From Artemisia argyi (lineage: Eukaryota; Streptophyta; Magnoliopsida; Asterales; Asteraceae), in the NCBI GenBank assembly GCA_030686995.1, contig CM060696.1:10336487-10400486 (forward strand): a DNA stretch of 64,000 nt, given 5' to 3'. The notes beneath the pieces are model-generated. The model was not told the DNA's origin and searched no databases. It saw only the letters and a list, made by a program, of their open reading frames with translations. Shown here in pieces: positions 25,286 through 36,791 of this stretch (position 1 is the first letter of the stretch; every line of letters starts with the position of its first letter). The translations under genes were made by a program, and so were the position numbers.

Positions 25286-27809
25286 AAGTTGAGTTTTAAA
25301 TAGTTCTATTCATTAAATGTCTTACATATGAGATAGCATGTGTGTATATATTTAAATATATAGCTTTGATAACAAATAATATAATCCAAACCCTAAAAAC
25401 CTAGTGAACCCAAGCCACTATTAGATTTAGGCCAACTAACCTATCTAATAGTATTTGTCATTCTTGAGTAGTAAGGTATGGGTTTTCCATTACAAAGAAA
25501 CGAAAGAGAAAATAAAAAATGTGTTTTGCAACTATCTTTGATATGTTAAGAACTTATAAATTTTCAGTCTGAATTCTGATATTGTGAAAGCGATTTTCGT
25601 GTTTCTTATTTTGCACAAAGCTGTTATAACAAACAAAGATGTATTTCTCTTGCTACACACTCTAAAAGTAAGAATAATTCTACTGGTGACCACAATTTTC
25701 TGTGGTTACTCATGCTACATTAGCGTCAACTCAGTTTTCTCTCTCTAAAACTACACAAACAATAAAAAAATAGTAAGACGACCGCAATCACAACAAAAAA
25801 CATACTCCACAAAAACAAATAAAGAAAAACCACACACACAAACCAAATTGAAATTGTGGTTGGGTAGCCAACCATAACATTCATTTGGTACTAAAAGGCT
25901 TGTGTTTCAATAGTACCTCTCATTTTACAATACAAATTCTATGTCGGCTTTCCTCTTATCCGACTAAAGTGGATCTTTCAATACAAATTCGTACATTGTA
26001 TTTAAGATGCTTAGTAAACTCGCAAACAAGATTTGGACTTAGAGAGATGACCAAAACAAGTCCTCTCATTTTACAAAACACCAACTCAAAAATGTTTTTT
26101 AAAAACCATTAGCAAAGGGCCAAAATATTTCAAACCTAAAAGATTCATTGTTTCACTAATCTTTCAAATGAAAGTATTCAAGTCCACTAAAAATATAATG
26201 GGAAAAATATTTATTAATGTATCATGCTTGTCACAAATGTTACTTCCGTGTAGTGAACAAAAAAATAGCTTTTCAGTACACTAAAGTTGATATTTTTTTC
26301 TTTCTTTGTATAATAAAGATTAAAAAAAATATGTAATTACCATTTTACCTTTGATTTTTTGAAAATTGCATCCAATGTCTTTTGGCTAAATTACATAAAT
26401 GTTCCTTGTTGTTTAGAGAAAATTACGTCTACCGTCCCCAATTTTTTTTAAATATATATTTTTTTTGAAAATAATTTTTTTTTCAAAGATATTTTTTTTC
26501 GAAAATATCTTTTTCCGAAAATATTTTTTTCCGAAAATATTTTTTTTCCGAAAATAATTTTTTTCAAAAATATTTTTTTTTCGAATTTTTTTTTTCAAAA
26601 ATATCTTTTTCCGAAAATAATTTTTTTCAAAAATATTTTTTTCGAAAATATTTTTTTTCAAAAATATTTTTTTCGAAAATATTTTTTTTCCGAAAATATT
26701 TTTTTTCCGAAAATATTTTTTTTTCAAAAATATCTTTTTTCGAAATTTTTTTCACCAGAATTTTTTTTAAATATTTTTTTCCGAAAATATTTTTTTTCCG
26801 AAAATATTTTTTTTCGAAAATATATTTTTTTAAATATTTATTTTTCCAAAATAATTTTTTTGAAAAAGGAATTTCGAAAAAAAAGGGACGGTGCACGCAA
26901 TTTTCACTAAACGACAGGGACCATTTATGTAATTTGAAAGGGTAAAATAGTCATAATACACAAAGAAAGACAAAAATGTCAACTTTAGTGTACTGAAAAG
27001 CTATTTTTTTTGTTCGCTACACGGAAGTAACATTTGTGACAAGTATGGTACATTAATAAATATTTTTCCCAAATTATCTATCAAGTGTATTAAAGTAGGC
27101 TATCTTATAAATAAAATTAAAATTTAGAATGAAAAAGGAAATAAACAGTATACCACTTTTGAGATACACATCCTCAAAAATTATAATCTGCCATAAATGA
27201 AAAAACAATTTTGTAGCCGTTTATATTTGTTGCACTTTAGGTCTGCCTGCTTGTGGACCAACCGTATTAAAGTGTACTGGTACCAGAAATGGTAATAGGC
27301 CCAACCCACCTAAAACCTTATACTCAAATAGTCTAATAACCTTTTGATCTCCAAATGTTAATCTCATGCGAGTTTTGGAAATTGTTGCCCATAATTCAAC
27401 ATTTCTGTGGATGCTATTCTAATGTAAGTGGTCTTCTTCTGTGTCCTGCTACTCGTGTTATGAAGCATTACTCGTCTTTTCATTTCAAATTCAAGAATAC
27501 GACTGATATGCCAACTACAAAATAAACACTTAAGATTCGACAGTCTATATAAGCAGCCAGTCATAAAGATGTTGATTGCATGAATATTTGTATAATAAAT
27601 GCTGAAAATATTGCCACGGTACCAAAAATCTATATACACAGCGATTTGCAAGTAAAATGGCTAATATATCATTCTCTGACGAGAGCCAACACAAAATAAG
27701 ATTACCACCCTGAGACCTTTATCCAATGTCTTGGTATCCCTGGTCAATGCAACACAAATAGTAGGCTTATCATCTTACAAACTCGATGTTAGAGTTTGTG
27801 GATAAATAT
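25286..27809 (+). repeat. Segmental duplication, copy A
   Basis: Collinear with 32585-35965 in the same orientation, with many substitutions and indels. Shared landmarks include TTAAATAGTTCTAT at the start, AATGGTAATAGGCCCAACCC, GAAATTGTTGCCCATA and GCCACGGTACC. Copy A alone carries the fold-back element at 26199-27070 and about 190 bp at 25848-26032. No coding gene recognised inside. Confidence 0.88.
26199..27070. mobile_element. Fold-back / Mutator-like MITE with long inverted repeats
   Basis: The left arm begins GGGAAAAATATTTATTAATG and the right arm ends with its complement; the arms run about 200 bp each with moderate mismatch (for example TTACTTCCGTGTAG against CTACACGGAAGTAA). The middle (about 26450-26880) is a degenerate short repeat of the type CGAAAATATTTTTTTC with a period near 17-19 bp. 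Copy B of the segmental duplication lacks the element, consistent with insertion into copy A. The Mutator-like label rests on arm length only; a clean 9-bp target duplication was not found. Confidence 0.7.
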
Positions 27810-27920
27810 TAATATACATATGTCTAGTATTGAACCTGAGACCTCGGAATTGCACACTTTACGTATGAAAAGTAAATAAATAATAATTATTATATTTAAT
27901 TATTATACAAACACAAAACA
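27810..27920. other. Short AT-rich spacer
   Basis: Between the end of duplication copy A and the LTR remnant at 27921. Nothing recognised. Confidence 0.5.
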
Positions 27921-28565
27921 TGTAACGACCATTAGTATTTAGCGGAAAAGTGACTAACGACCGTTTGACAAAAATAAGAAAAGTTTTCTTGTGTGTTCTA
28001 TGGGATGTCAAGAAGGTTCCGGAGCCCCTTTGGGCTTGTGAAACCGATCAGCCAAAGGAGGGGGAGACCCACTCCTTGTCAAACTTGGACTCCAAGATAA
28101 CTAGCCTATAAATACAATTGGGATTTCTAAGTTTGAGGGTACTCTTTACACACACAATACCTAAAGGCTTTTCTTTCTTTCTCTCTTGCTAAATCCGATC
28201 GAACACCCCTAGTTCCCTAGGGGTTTCGATTTTGTTTTATCAAAAATTTTCTTGTGTTTATTTTACTTACATAAACGTTTACTTGGTATTAGTACGTGTG
28301 TACAAGAACGAAGTAATTACTCACTACAGTAATTATCAAGGAATCGACTAACAAAACGGTAAGGGGTTAATCATTGATTCACATAAACCCTAATTAGGGT
28401 TCATCTCTTGTTCTAGATTATTAAAGTTTGATTCTTGTTTAGCTAGAATCCCACGGTACGTTCTTGTTTATATTTATGTTAATCTTTTATATGTTATAGT
28501 TGACCCTACGCTTCCGCATACGTGTCTACTTAATTATATGATTGTCATGTTTATTAATTCTAACA
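27921..28565 (+). repeat. Candidate LTR of a truncated LTR retrotransposon (645 bp)
   Basis: Starts TGTAACG and ends TTCTAACA, and is followed 1 base later by TGGCATCACTAGC (28567-28579), a degenerate form of the tRNA-Met primer-binding site. A TATA-like CCTATAAATAC lies near 28107. No second copy of this LTR was found in the window. Confidence 0.65.
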
Positions 28566-29665
28566 GTGGCATCACTAGCTTGCTATAACATGTAATTGAT
28601 TACATAAAACACAAAAAAACGAATTTTGATTGCTTTAGATAAATGTTACGTCGAATTTTTAGATCTAGGGTTTAATTTTTTTTTTTTTTTTTTTTTTTTT
28701 TTTGAAACCCTTTAAAATTTTTTAGGGAGTTGGGGGTCGATTACTCCTTTACCCAAATTAGGGTTTGTGGATTTATATTAATTGGATTAGAGACCCTAGA
28801 TTGGCTACATGTTTAAGTGTTATTTGAACGTATCCTATGACCTAATTGGTAATTGTTATGCATGAATCCGTGACGAAACATGCATGTTAGTCATGGATTA
28901 ATTGTTTGTTTTGGTTTATCACATGTAATTATTAGATAGATCTAAAATTGGGGAATACCTTAACTAATTAAAATCAATTTATGTGCTATGTGGTGTGTTA
29001 CTGACTATGGCATACGCAATTGATTCGTCAATGTATGTGGTTCCACTTCCATTAAGAAGGGAAGGCCTTAGTTGATTACATGCATATGAAAACCTATAAT
29101 TGATTTGATTAGGGTTTATCTAATTAAGTATGCATGTGGCTAATTGTTTTACTTTTATAATTGTTATATTTATTAGTTGATTAATTTGTTTTATTACTTG
29201 TTTTATTGTTTTGTTGGACACGTTGTCAGCAATAAAAGTGTAATTTTTTGAAAAGAAAATTAATTGGACTAATAATGGTGAAACTTGAAGTGATAAATTA
29301 TGATTCTTGCAAGGTCTTATGTGCCGACAATGGTTCGCTTCGCACGGTAATTTGCTCCCAGGCGAGACTAGCAAGTTTTATAATTTATTACATGTTTTTA
29401 AGACTAAAGTCATAAAATTTTTCTTGATTGATGTTTTTGTACATAATGGTTAACTAGGCTCGACCGAAATTGACAAACTGTGTGGTGGGTTCTAGTAGAG
29501 AGGGGTTCTTTAAGAGATTCGCTCCTACCGGCTCTCTACGCCCGCTTGTGCGTCAACTAGATTTACCGAACAACCATTACATGTACAATATCATCTTAAG
29601 GGTGATTTACCTCAATTTCACGCACTACTTTTGTGGTAATTGTCCGAATAACATATAAGAGTAGG
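28566..29665 (+). other. Interior remnant of the LTR element at 27921
   Basis: Primer-binding-site-like start, then AT-rich sequence with a poly(T) run (28678-28703). No gag or pol frame recognised. The frames at 29120-29374 and 29470-29658 show no known motif. Confidence 0.4.
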
Positions 29666-30206
29666 TGTTGGATCGATATACTCTGACCAAACTTAACTAT
29701 AACTTGTAATGGTCTTAGCAATCTTGAATAACTCAAAACTACTAACAATGAAACACTGATATAACCTTGTAAAGTATGTGGAATCTACAAACACAAAGCT
29801 AAGAAGAACTTTGAATGATTATATTAAAACCAACTTGAACTTGCTTATCTTACACAGATTCACTAACAATCCCTAACTCTCTAATATCTTAATCTATTAC
29901 TACATCGTATGCAATTACTCGTGTACTCGTATGTCTAATACCATCCTAAGGCTCCTTTTATAGGCATAAGGAAAACCTTAAGTCGGTTTACAATACTTGA
30001 ACGACAAGTAAATTATCTCCAACTAATTCTAGAATATTCTAATAATATTACATAACAATCCTTAAACGATTTTGCATATCAGTCCTTTAACTTTAGAAGT
30101 ACTTTGAATAATCTTCATGCACGAGCAGTACTTTGACCATTAGCAGCACTTTGACACAAGCATTACTTTGAACTTCCAGAAGTACTTTGATCTTCATATC
30201 CCAACA
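29666..30206 (-). repeat. LTR (3' LTR) of a minus-strand Copia-like element, 541 bp
   Basis: Bounded by TGTTGG...CCAACA, with a polypurine tract just inside the element (minus-strand TTAGGGGAGGA, 30208-30218). The U3 side (30090-30190) repeats the word AGTACTTTGA or near variants about every 20-30 bases. Confidence 0.75.
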
Positions 30207-30494
30207 ATCCTCCCCTAACTTGAATTCTACTTGTTTGATTTCAAGTTCCTTTCTTATCCTTTTGATCTTCAGCATCTTTATCTTCAAGAAAAATTGTATC
30301 TTTTTATCTGACTTGTGTGTCAAAGTACTCTTTATCAGCTTCAGATGATATCTTCACAGCAACAAATCTTTTCAGCAACTCAGCAATATTTTGACAAAGT
30401 GTACATCAAATCATAGAGTTTCATACTATTCTCATCACTTCCAGGTGTGTAAACTCCTGTGAGAGGTGAATCATTGAAATTTAATGGATTTTGA

Positions 30495-30890
30495 TGTCTC
30501 TTTACCAAAGCCATTAACTCTGGAGTAGCCAATGTTTAGGTTAGAACAACCATGGTACATTTATAACCATATGATTTTTAGCAAATCATCAGCTATCAAC
30601 GGATTTGTTTAGTCTTTACCAAGAGCCGTTTGCTTTTGGACTAGTTAGTTCTTTTATCACAACCATGGTGAACTAATTACCCTATAAATAGATTTTCCAC
30701 AACCTTTACCACAAGCCATTTTCTTGTGGGCTAGCCAACTCTTCACTTTTACAGATATGGTAAGTTGAAAACCATACAATTTTTAGTAAATTATCAACTA
30801 AAAACGGATTTGATTATCACATCAGAGCCGTACCCTCATGATGAGTCAAACTCTTTCTTGTCTGTAAAACATGGTGAGTTGATTACCATT
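30495..30890 (-). repeat. Degenerate tandem repeat, about four units of 90-120 bp
   Basis: Recurring blocks: ACCAAAGCCATT or ACCACAAGCCATT, AACCATGGT or ATATGGTAAGTTGA, and TATCAACGGATTT. Units begin near 30505, 30615, 30705 and 30800. Located near the 3' LTR of the host element. Confidence 0.55.
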
Positions 30891-31115
30891 TGCTGTGTAG
30901 TACACATACTAACACCATGTGTGACTTCTCAAAACCTTTATTGATGTCATCTTATGTTTCACAAAGTTTTTCTTTTAAAACAATCAATATTAAAAGACTG
31001 TACTGGTTTTATGCAGCAAGCAGTACTTTGAGAAAGTACTGTTTGTCTTGCAGTACTTTGAATAAAGTACTTTATTATTCAAAAAATATTTATATAATAC
31101 AAATCATACCAGTAT

Positions 31116-32120
31116 TTATGCAATATCATCATCTGAAGTAGTCCATTGTATGAACAATTCAATCACCATTAATGCTACTTCAGTCTCATTCTCAACTTCC
31201 ATACCATGATCCAACATTCTGACCATAATTTCCCTTATCAGAGGATATCTTCTCTCTGCAAACATATGAATCATGGCTCCATCTTCCATTTCAAGTGAGT
31301 GTACCCCTGATGACTCAAAGAATCTCCATCTTGTTATTTCCCAATTCTCTTGATCATTCCACAGAGCATCACTACTTGTTTCATTTGTCTCCCAGATGGT
31401 TATTAAATCACCCAATAAGATCAATCCCACTCCTTTTGGCTCAGTATTCTCAAAGTAATCCTGCACTTGTAGATGCAAATAGTATAAATCTTCTCTATCT
31501 ACCTTGTGCAATATATCTCATAGCATATTGAATACTGTAAAGCTTTCATCCTCTCTATGAAAAATGAGATAATCTCCATCAGATGATTCTACCATAGAAA
31601 ATGTAGAAATCTCGGACTTCTTCTCAACATTCTCTGTCTTCTTTGGATTTTCAAAATCCACAACCCTAAGATAGTTTCTCAGTTCATCAATAGTGTCTAA
31701 TCTCAGCATCTTGAGCCTTTTTAATAACTGATCATCTTGAGTTGCTCTCTTCCTCTTTAACTTTCTTTTCTCAACTAGTTCTTTTCTTTCTTCTTCCAGC
31801 TTCTTTTTTTTCTCAGAATCCATAGGCACAAAACTATCTAACTCTCTTTGGATTGATTCTTAAACAATGTCATATAGTTCTTTCACCTGTGGATGTCTTA
31901 ACCTTTGTAGATTCTTAAATCCTCTGCCTCTCAGAAAACTTATCATAGAATTTCTCTCTTGAGCTTTGGATAATGGCCTTCTTGTTTCAATAACTGGCTT
32001 TCTTGTTTCCCTTAAGTATTCAACATCCAAATCAGCTTGTTACTTTCTAGCAGCTTCTTCATTCATAGCTATCTCAAAAGCTCTTTGGGTGCAATTCTTG
32101 ACCAAAGCCGCACCATTTCA
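31116..32120 (-). pseudogene. Decayed retroelement frame of the Asteraceae type (Lys/Glu-rich, FVPMDSE segment)
   Basis: Two adjacent open segments, 31116-31511 and 31518-31829, lie in the same frame and are separated by one TGA (31518-31520). Upstream, coding-like sequence continues (KNCTQRAFEIAMNEEAA, then RGFKNLQRLTHPQVKELYDIV, then SFVPMDSE), with TAA stops near 31860 and 32039. The protein is basic and Lys/Glu-rich, then changes to a compact segment (DREDLYYLHLQVQDYF ... VGLILLGDL ... MFAERRYPL ... MLDH). I associate this pattern with frames near Copia-like elements in daisy-family genomes; its function is unknown. At least three stops make it a pseudogene. Confidence 0.65.
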
Positions 32121-32584
32121 CATTTATTGTTTTTAACTATTAGCAATAACAAACTTATTAATAATTAATTACAAACGATCTTTATTAAGTTTTCAACGAT
32201 AGTATTATATATAAATAAGATAAATTATACCGCTAAATTAAAACTTAAAAATATGACACTAAACGAGTTTCTATAATCACAATTTTGCATTTTTACAAAT
32301 ATTAAAAAATTAACAATATTAGAGTAATATTTTTTATTACGTAAATACTAACAAACTACTACTACGTATATAGGTATAGATATATTTGTATATGTGTATA
32401 TATTAATCGGGTGGGGCGGGGCAGGGCGAGGATTCCCCGCTCTCCGCCCCAAACCCGATTAAAATCTCTGTTTAATCCTCAAACCTGCCCAGTGACGTGA
32501 TTAACATATCCCGCCCAGCCCCAATTTGTTTGGGTATTGGGTTTCCCATTGGGTTCAGGTTTTTTTTGCCATCCCCATTCATAA
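32121..32584. other. Spacer with a GC-rich transposon-like block
   Basis: Mostly AT-rich. Positions 32407-32577 are unusually G/C-rich (GGGTGGGGCGGGGCAGGGCG and inverted C-rich partners), resembling the ends of a degraded hAT-type element. No target duplication identified. Confidence 0.4.
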
Positions 32585-34131
32585 AAGAGTTGAGTTTTAA
32601 ATAGTTCTATTGATCGAATGTTTTACATATGAGATAGCATGTGTGTATATATATAAATATATAGCTTTGATAGCAAATAACATAATCCAAACCCTAAAAA
32701 CCTAATCAACCCAAATCCACTATTAGATTTAGGCCAACGAACCTATCTATTAGTATTTGCCATTCTTGAGTAGTAAAGATATGGGTTTTCCATTACAAAG
32801 AAATGAAAGAGTACATAAAAAATATGTTTCGCAACTATCTTTGATATGTTAAGAACTTAAAAGTTTTCAATCTAAACTCTGATATTGCGAAAGCGAATTT
32901 TGTGTTTCTTGTTTTACGCAAAGCTGATTTGACAAACGAAGATGCATTTCTCTTGCTACACATCTCTAAAAGTAAGACTAATGATAATGGTGACCACAAT
33001 TTTCTATGGTTACTCCTGCTACATTAGCGCAAAATCAGTTGTCTCTCTCTAAACTATACAAACAATAAAAAAAAAATAGTAAGACGACCGCAACTACAAC
33101 AAAATACATACTCCACAAAAACAAATAAAGAAAACCCACACACACAAACCAAATTTGGACTTAGAGAGATGACCAAAACAAGTCCTCCCATTTTACAAAA
33201 CACCAACTCAAAAATGTTCTTTAAAAACCATTAGCAAAGGCCAAAATATTTCTCAAACCTAAAAGATTTTCATAGTTTCACTAAACCTTCAAATGAAAGT
33301 ATTCAAGTCCACCAAAAATATTATCTGTCTTATATATAAAATTAAAATTTAGAATGAAAAAGGAAATAAACAGTATACTACTTTTGAGATACAAATTAGA
33401 ATTAGTGTGTTTTTAAGTCAAAAATGCAAATTTCCCTAAAGAAACACATCCTCAAAAATTATAATATGCCATAAATGAAAAAAACAATTTTGTAGGCCTG
33501 CTGTTATGTTATGGACCAACCGTATTAAAGTGTACTGGTACAGTGGTACCTGAAGTCATGAACCCATGCATCTAACAAATACCCAAACTAGTATTTGGTA
33601 CAGACTCGATTGAAATGGTAATAGGCCCAACCCACCTAAAACCTTACTCAAATAGTCAAATAACCTTTTGATCTCCAAATGTTAATTTCATGCGAGTTTT
33701 GGAAATTGTTGCCCATACGAGCAACCTAAATGTTAGATTCAACATTTCTGTGAATGCTAGTCTAATGTAAGTGGTCTTCTTCAATCTGTGTCCCGTGACT
33801 CATGCTATGAAGCATTACTCCTCTTTTTAGTTTCAAAATAAACACTTAAGAATCGACAGTCCATATAATACCTATGCTACTCAAGTAGTACACTAAATTT
33901 ATATCGAACATAGCCAAAAACTAGCTTCCAAGGAAGTGAAGGAACAAGATCACTTCTTTAATTTATACTTAACATAATCAATAATTTAAATCTAGCTTAT
34001 AATGTATACAAAGGAACAAGATATGTTTAAACCAAGTGACAAACCAAACAACTGAACTATAAACAGCCAGTTATAAAGATGTTAATTGCTGTATATTTGT
34101 ATATTAAATGCTGGACAACACAAAAAAGCAT

Positions 34132-34462
34132 ATCATGGGGCTTTGTGGTCTAGTGGTAGTTGCTTAAGCAATTAAGCGTGCCCAAGTGAGAGTAGTATCG
34201 GGTTGGGTGACCGTCCGGGGGAAGTCCTCACTTAAGGACCATAAGCTCTAATGATACCAACCAGCTGCCTTAGAAGCCTGGCCCAGCCATGTGATATCTT
34301 GACCAACAAAAAAAGGACGCGAGTTCGATTCCGATCCGCAAGCATGGTTGGGTATTGGGTGGAGGTATTTTACAGGCATCAAACCTTTGCTGGGTAGGGT
34401 TGATGGGTACCATTATGGTACACAGGGTTGAGGTGTCCCTGCCAATCTACACTTTTTGGCCA
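34132..34462 (+). mobile_element. Composite SINE with tRNA-type boxes and a 5S rRNA-derived block
   Basis: Flanked by a perfect 17-bp target duplication ACAACACAAAAAAGCAT (34115-34131 and 34463-34479), the sign of LINE-type retroposition. Near the start, TGGTCTAGTGGTAG (34147-34160) matches a tRNA A box; GAGTTCGATTCC (34321-34332) matches a B box. Between them, 34170-34229 closely follows the 3' half of plant 5S rRNA (TTAAGCGTGC..., GAGAGTAGTA, GGGTGACC, GGAAGTCCTC). The A-to-B distance is about 170 bases, much longer than in ordinary tRNA SINEs, because of this block. No protein coding. Confidence 0.85.
34170..34229 (+). ncRNA. 5S rRNA-derived segment (internal control region) within the SINE
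   Basis: About 60 bases aligning to the part of 5S rRNA that holds box A, the intermediate element and box C of the RNA polymerase III promoter. The 5' half of 5S rRNA is missing, so this is not a functional 5S gene. Confidence 0.8.
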
Positions 34463-34523
34463 ACAACACAAAAAAGCATCATATTTGAATATTTTTTATT
34501 TTATTATTATTTTTTTTAAAGTA

Positions 34524-35058
34524 CAGTAAAACCTCTATAAATTAATTATGTTAGGACCGATGTATTTTATTAATATAACAAGATACTATTATATTGATAA
34601 ATTAATAATTTATTAATTTAAAAAGATTTTACGTATAATCTTTAAATTTCCATGTCTAATATACTAGTTATAATGTATATTAGTTAGAAATTAAAAATAA
34701 ATTAGAAAAACAATTTTCAATTAATATTTTATAAATTCACATCCACAAATTAATTGAATTTGTCAAGTTCATTATTTTTAAATAAGTAAAAAGTAAGTTT
34801 TGTTGGGACAAGTTCCAATTATGTATGGCCTTAATTGAATTTGTTTAAGTTCCAATTACGTGTGACCTTTATATATATTGAATTTTTTTAGTATATTAAT
34901 TTATAGTTTTGTTTGGACCGATATATATACACATGTGTTTCAAAAAAAATATTATCTTATTATTTTATCGATTAGAGTCCAAATTTGTATTGGTCTCAAG
35001 TTAGGATCAAACAAATTATTATTTTTATCGAGGTTATTAATTTATAAATGTTTTACTG
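34524..35058. mobile_element. TIR element flanked by TA (Tc1/mariner-like), 535 bp
   Basis: Left CAGTAAAACCTCTATAAATT and right AATTTATAAATGTTTTACTG are inverted repeats of about 23 bp with one or two mismatches, flanked by TA (34522-34523 and 35059-35060). No transposase frame. The superfamily is inferred from the TA duplication. Confidence 0.65.
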
Positions 35059-35168
35059 TATGAAAATATGGCCACGGTACCGAAAATCAATATACACAGG
35101 CACACAGCGATTTGCAAGTAAAATGACTAATCATTTAAGATAACCACCCTACATATAGGAGACCTTTA

Positions 35169-35415
35169 GAGCACAAGGTAACATAACCGTGAGTTATAAC
35201 ATAACTCACTGCCACGTCAGCGCCACATCAGCTTTAACCTTTTAATCTTAACTCACCCATATTTCCAATGGTATCATAACTCACCTTAACTCACATTCAC
35301 GTCAATTTACAAATTAACCCCTTAACTATTTCATTCATTCAACAACCCAAATATTTCATTAATAACCTTAAAAATTACAATACAAAATAAAAAAAAAATA
35401 ATAATAATAAAAAAA

Positions 35416-35459
<44 letters not shown>

Positions 35460-35647
35460 CTACTAAAACACAAGGTGTAAAATGTAAACACCACAATACC
35501 ACAAGGACCAAACTGGAAATTGGAAACATGTATCTTCTTCCCTAACAAAAACACACCTGTACACACACACACACTGAAAACACACGCACAAAAACACACA
35601 CAAACACATCACAAACATAAACACACAAAGAATCAGTTGGCAAAAAC

Positions 35648-35679
<32 letters not shown>

Positions 35680-35815
35680 ATCTTAACACACGTTAAGATC
35701 ATAACTCACCACGTTAACGTGGGTTTGCCTTTCAACGCCAGTAAGGCTTAACGCACTAGAAGCTTGGGTGAGTTATGTTATAACGCAAGGTGCTCGGTTA
35801 ACTTACTAAGTGCTG
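35169..35815. mobile_element. PIF/Harbinger MITE, 647 bp
   Basis: Target duplication TTA at 35166-35168 and 35816-35818. Ends are GAGCACAAGGTAAC on the left and, by complement, a GAGCACTTAGTAAGTTAACC-like end on the right with its terminal base changed. It contains A-rich (about 35389-35455), CA-rich and T-rich (35651-35678) tracts that create spurious frames. Confidence 0.8.
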
Positions 35816-35965
35816 TTATCCAAAGTCTTGGTAGTTGGTACGTTACATATCCCTGGACCCTGGTCAATGCAACACAAATATGCAGGCTTATCATCAATCA
35901 TCTAGCTTACAAACTCGATCCCGTTGACATATCTTGTGGACTAAAAAACGGATAAACATCAACCC

Positions 35966-36783
35966 CCTTACAGTCATCGATCAAAAAGACCATGGATTGG
36001 ACTCCCATTAGAAATTTAGACAATGGGCAAAAGAACTTACCCAGCAGTGCAGCACACTGCACAATACAAAACAGCAAAGTAAGACGTGCCTGTCCAGGAT
36101 TGTTAATCTCAGTGCATAGTAAAGTTGTGGTTATTTTTTCTTGTCATAGGCCTCTATGTTCTGGGGTCACATTCAGGGATAAAAAGGCTGACGAGTAAAG
36201 CTGTTTATTACCGTTAATATTTATTTCTTGATAAATATTATGTTTCGGGTAATTACTGTTTAACCCTTCAATAAAAATAGCGTTGTATTTTTGTTTCTTC
36301 TACTCAATCTCATTTCGTAAACCCGTTTCTTATTTCCGCTTGCACATTCTATAAAGTGTGCACCGGTGTGACATTTTGACTTTTCTGTGAAAGCAAGTTG
36401 TGAAAGCTTATTATGTGGTTTGCACACAATTCTTATAGACTCCTACTTGTGCAAATATAGCAACGTAGGATTCTTTCATTGTACCAAGAGGTCACAAGCA
36501 AGACATTGCAATACATCATTCACAAAACTAGAAACTGATTAAATACCCCCAAGTAATGATATTCTTAAACTTAGCTACGCCCGGCTCAAACTTCAGGTTG
36601 AGCCCATCTCAAGCTTCTGGTTGAGTCCAGGGTATATGATTGTATCTTTTCACACTTTGTCGATATTTTTAGAAAGTACCAGGCGTGGATATCTTAACCT
36701 CATAATACTTTCGTCATTTCTTGTTTTTCATGAATGATTTAACTCTCATAGTACTATGTAAATTCCAGGAATTAGATAACATA
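35966..36783. other. Intergenic DNA, no gene recognised
   Basis: Short frames only (for example 35992-36198), without known motifs. A local near-repeat CTCAAACTTCAGGTTGAG / CTCAAGCTTCTGGTTGAG lies near 36585-36625. Confidence 0.5.
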
Positions 36784-36791
36784 TTGATTAC

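Larger units (their letters stand above)
30207..32120 (-). mobile_element. Truncated interior of the Copia-like element
   Basis: Extends from the LTR at 29666-30206 to about 32120, where recognisable sequence stops; no second LTR or primer-binding site was found. It contains a degenerate tandem repeat (30495-30890) and a decayed reading frame (31116-32120). Confidence 0.6.
32585..35965 (+). repeat. Segmental duplication, copy B
   Basis: Collinear with 25286-27809. It carries insertions absent from copy A: about 190 bp at 33870-34060, the SINE (34132-34462), a TA-flanked TIR element (34524-35058) and a Harbinger MITE (35169-35815). It lacks the fold-back element of copy A. No gene recognised. 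Confidence 0.88.

Noticed and set aside
26413..26896. Overlapping Lys/Asn/Ile/Phe repeat frames
   Set aside because: Low-complexity core of the fold-back element, open in more than one frame at once.
34170..34229. A functional 5S rRNA gene
   Set aside because: Only the 3' half-like control region is present and it lies within a SINE bounded by target duplications.
35375..35702. Cys/Val/Phe-rich minus-strand frames
   Set aside because: Generated by poly(A), poly(T) and CA repeats inside a Harbinger MITE.
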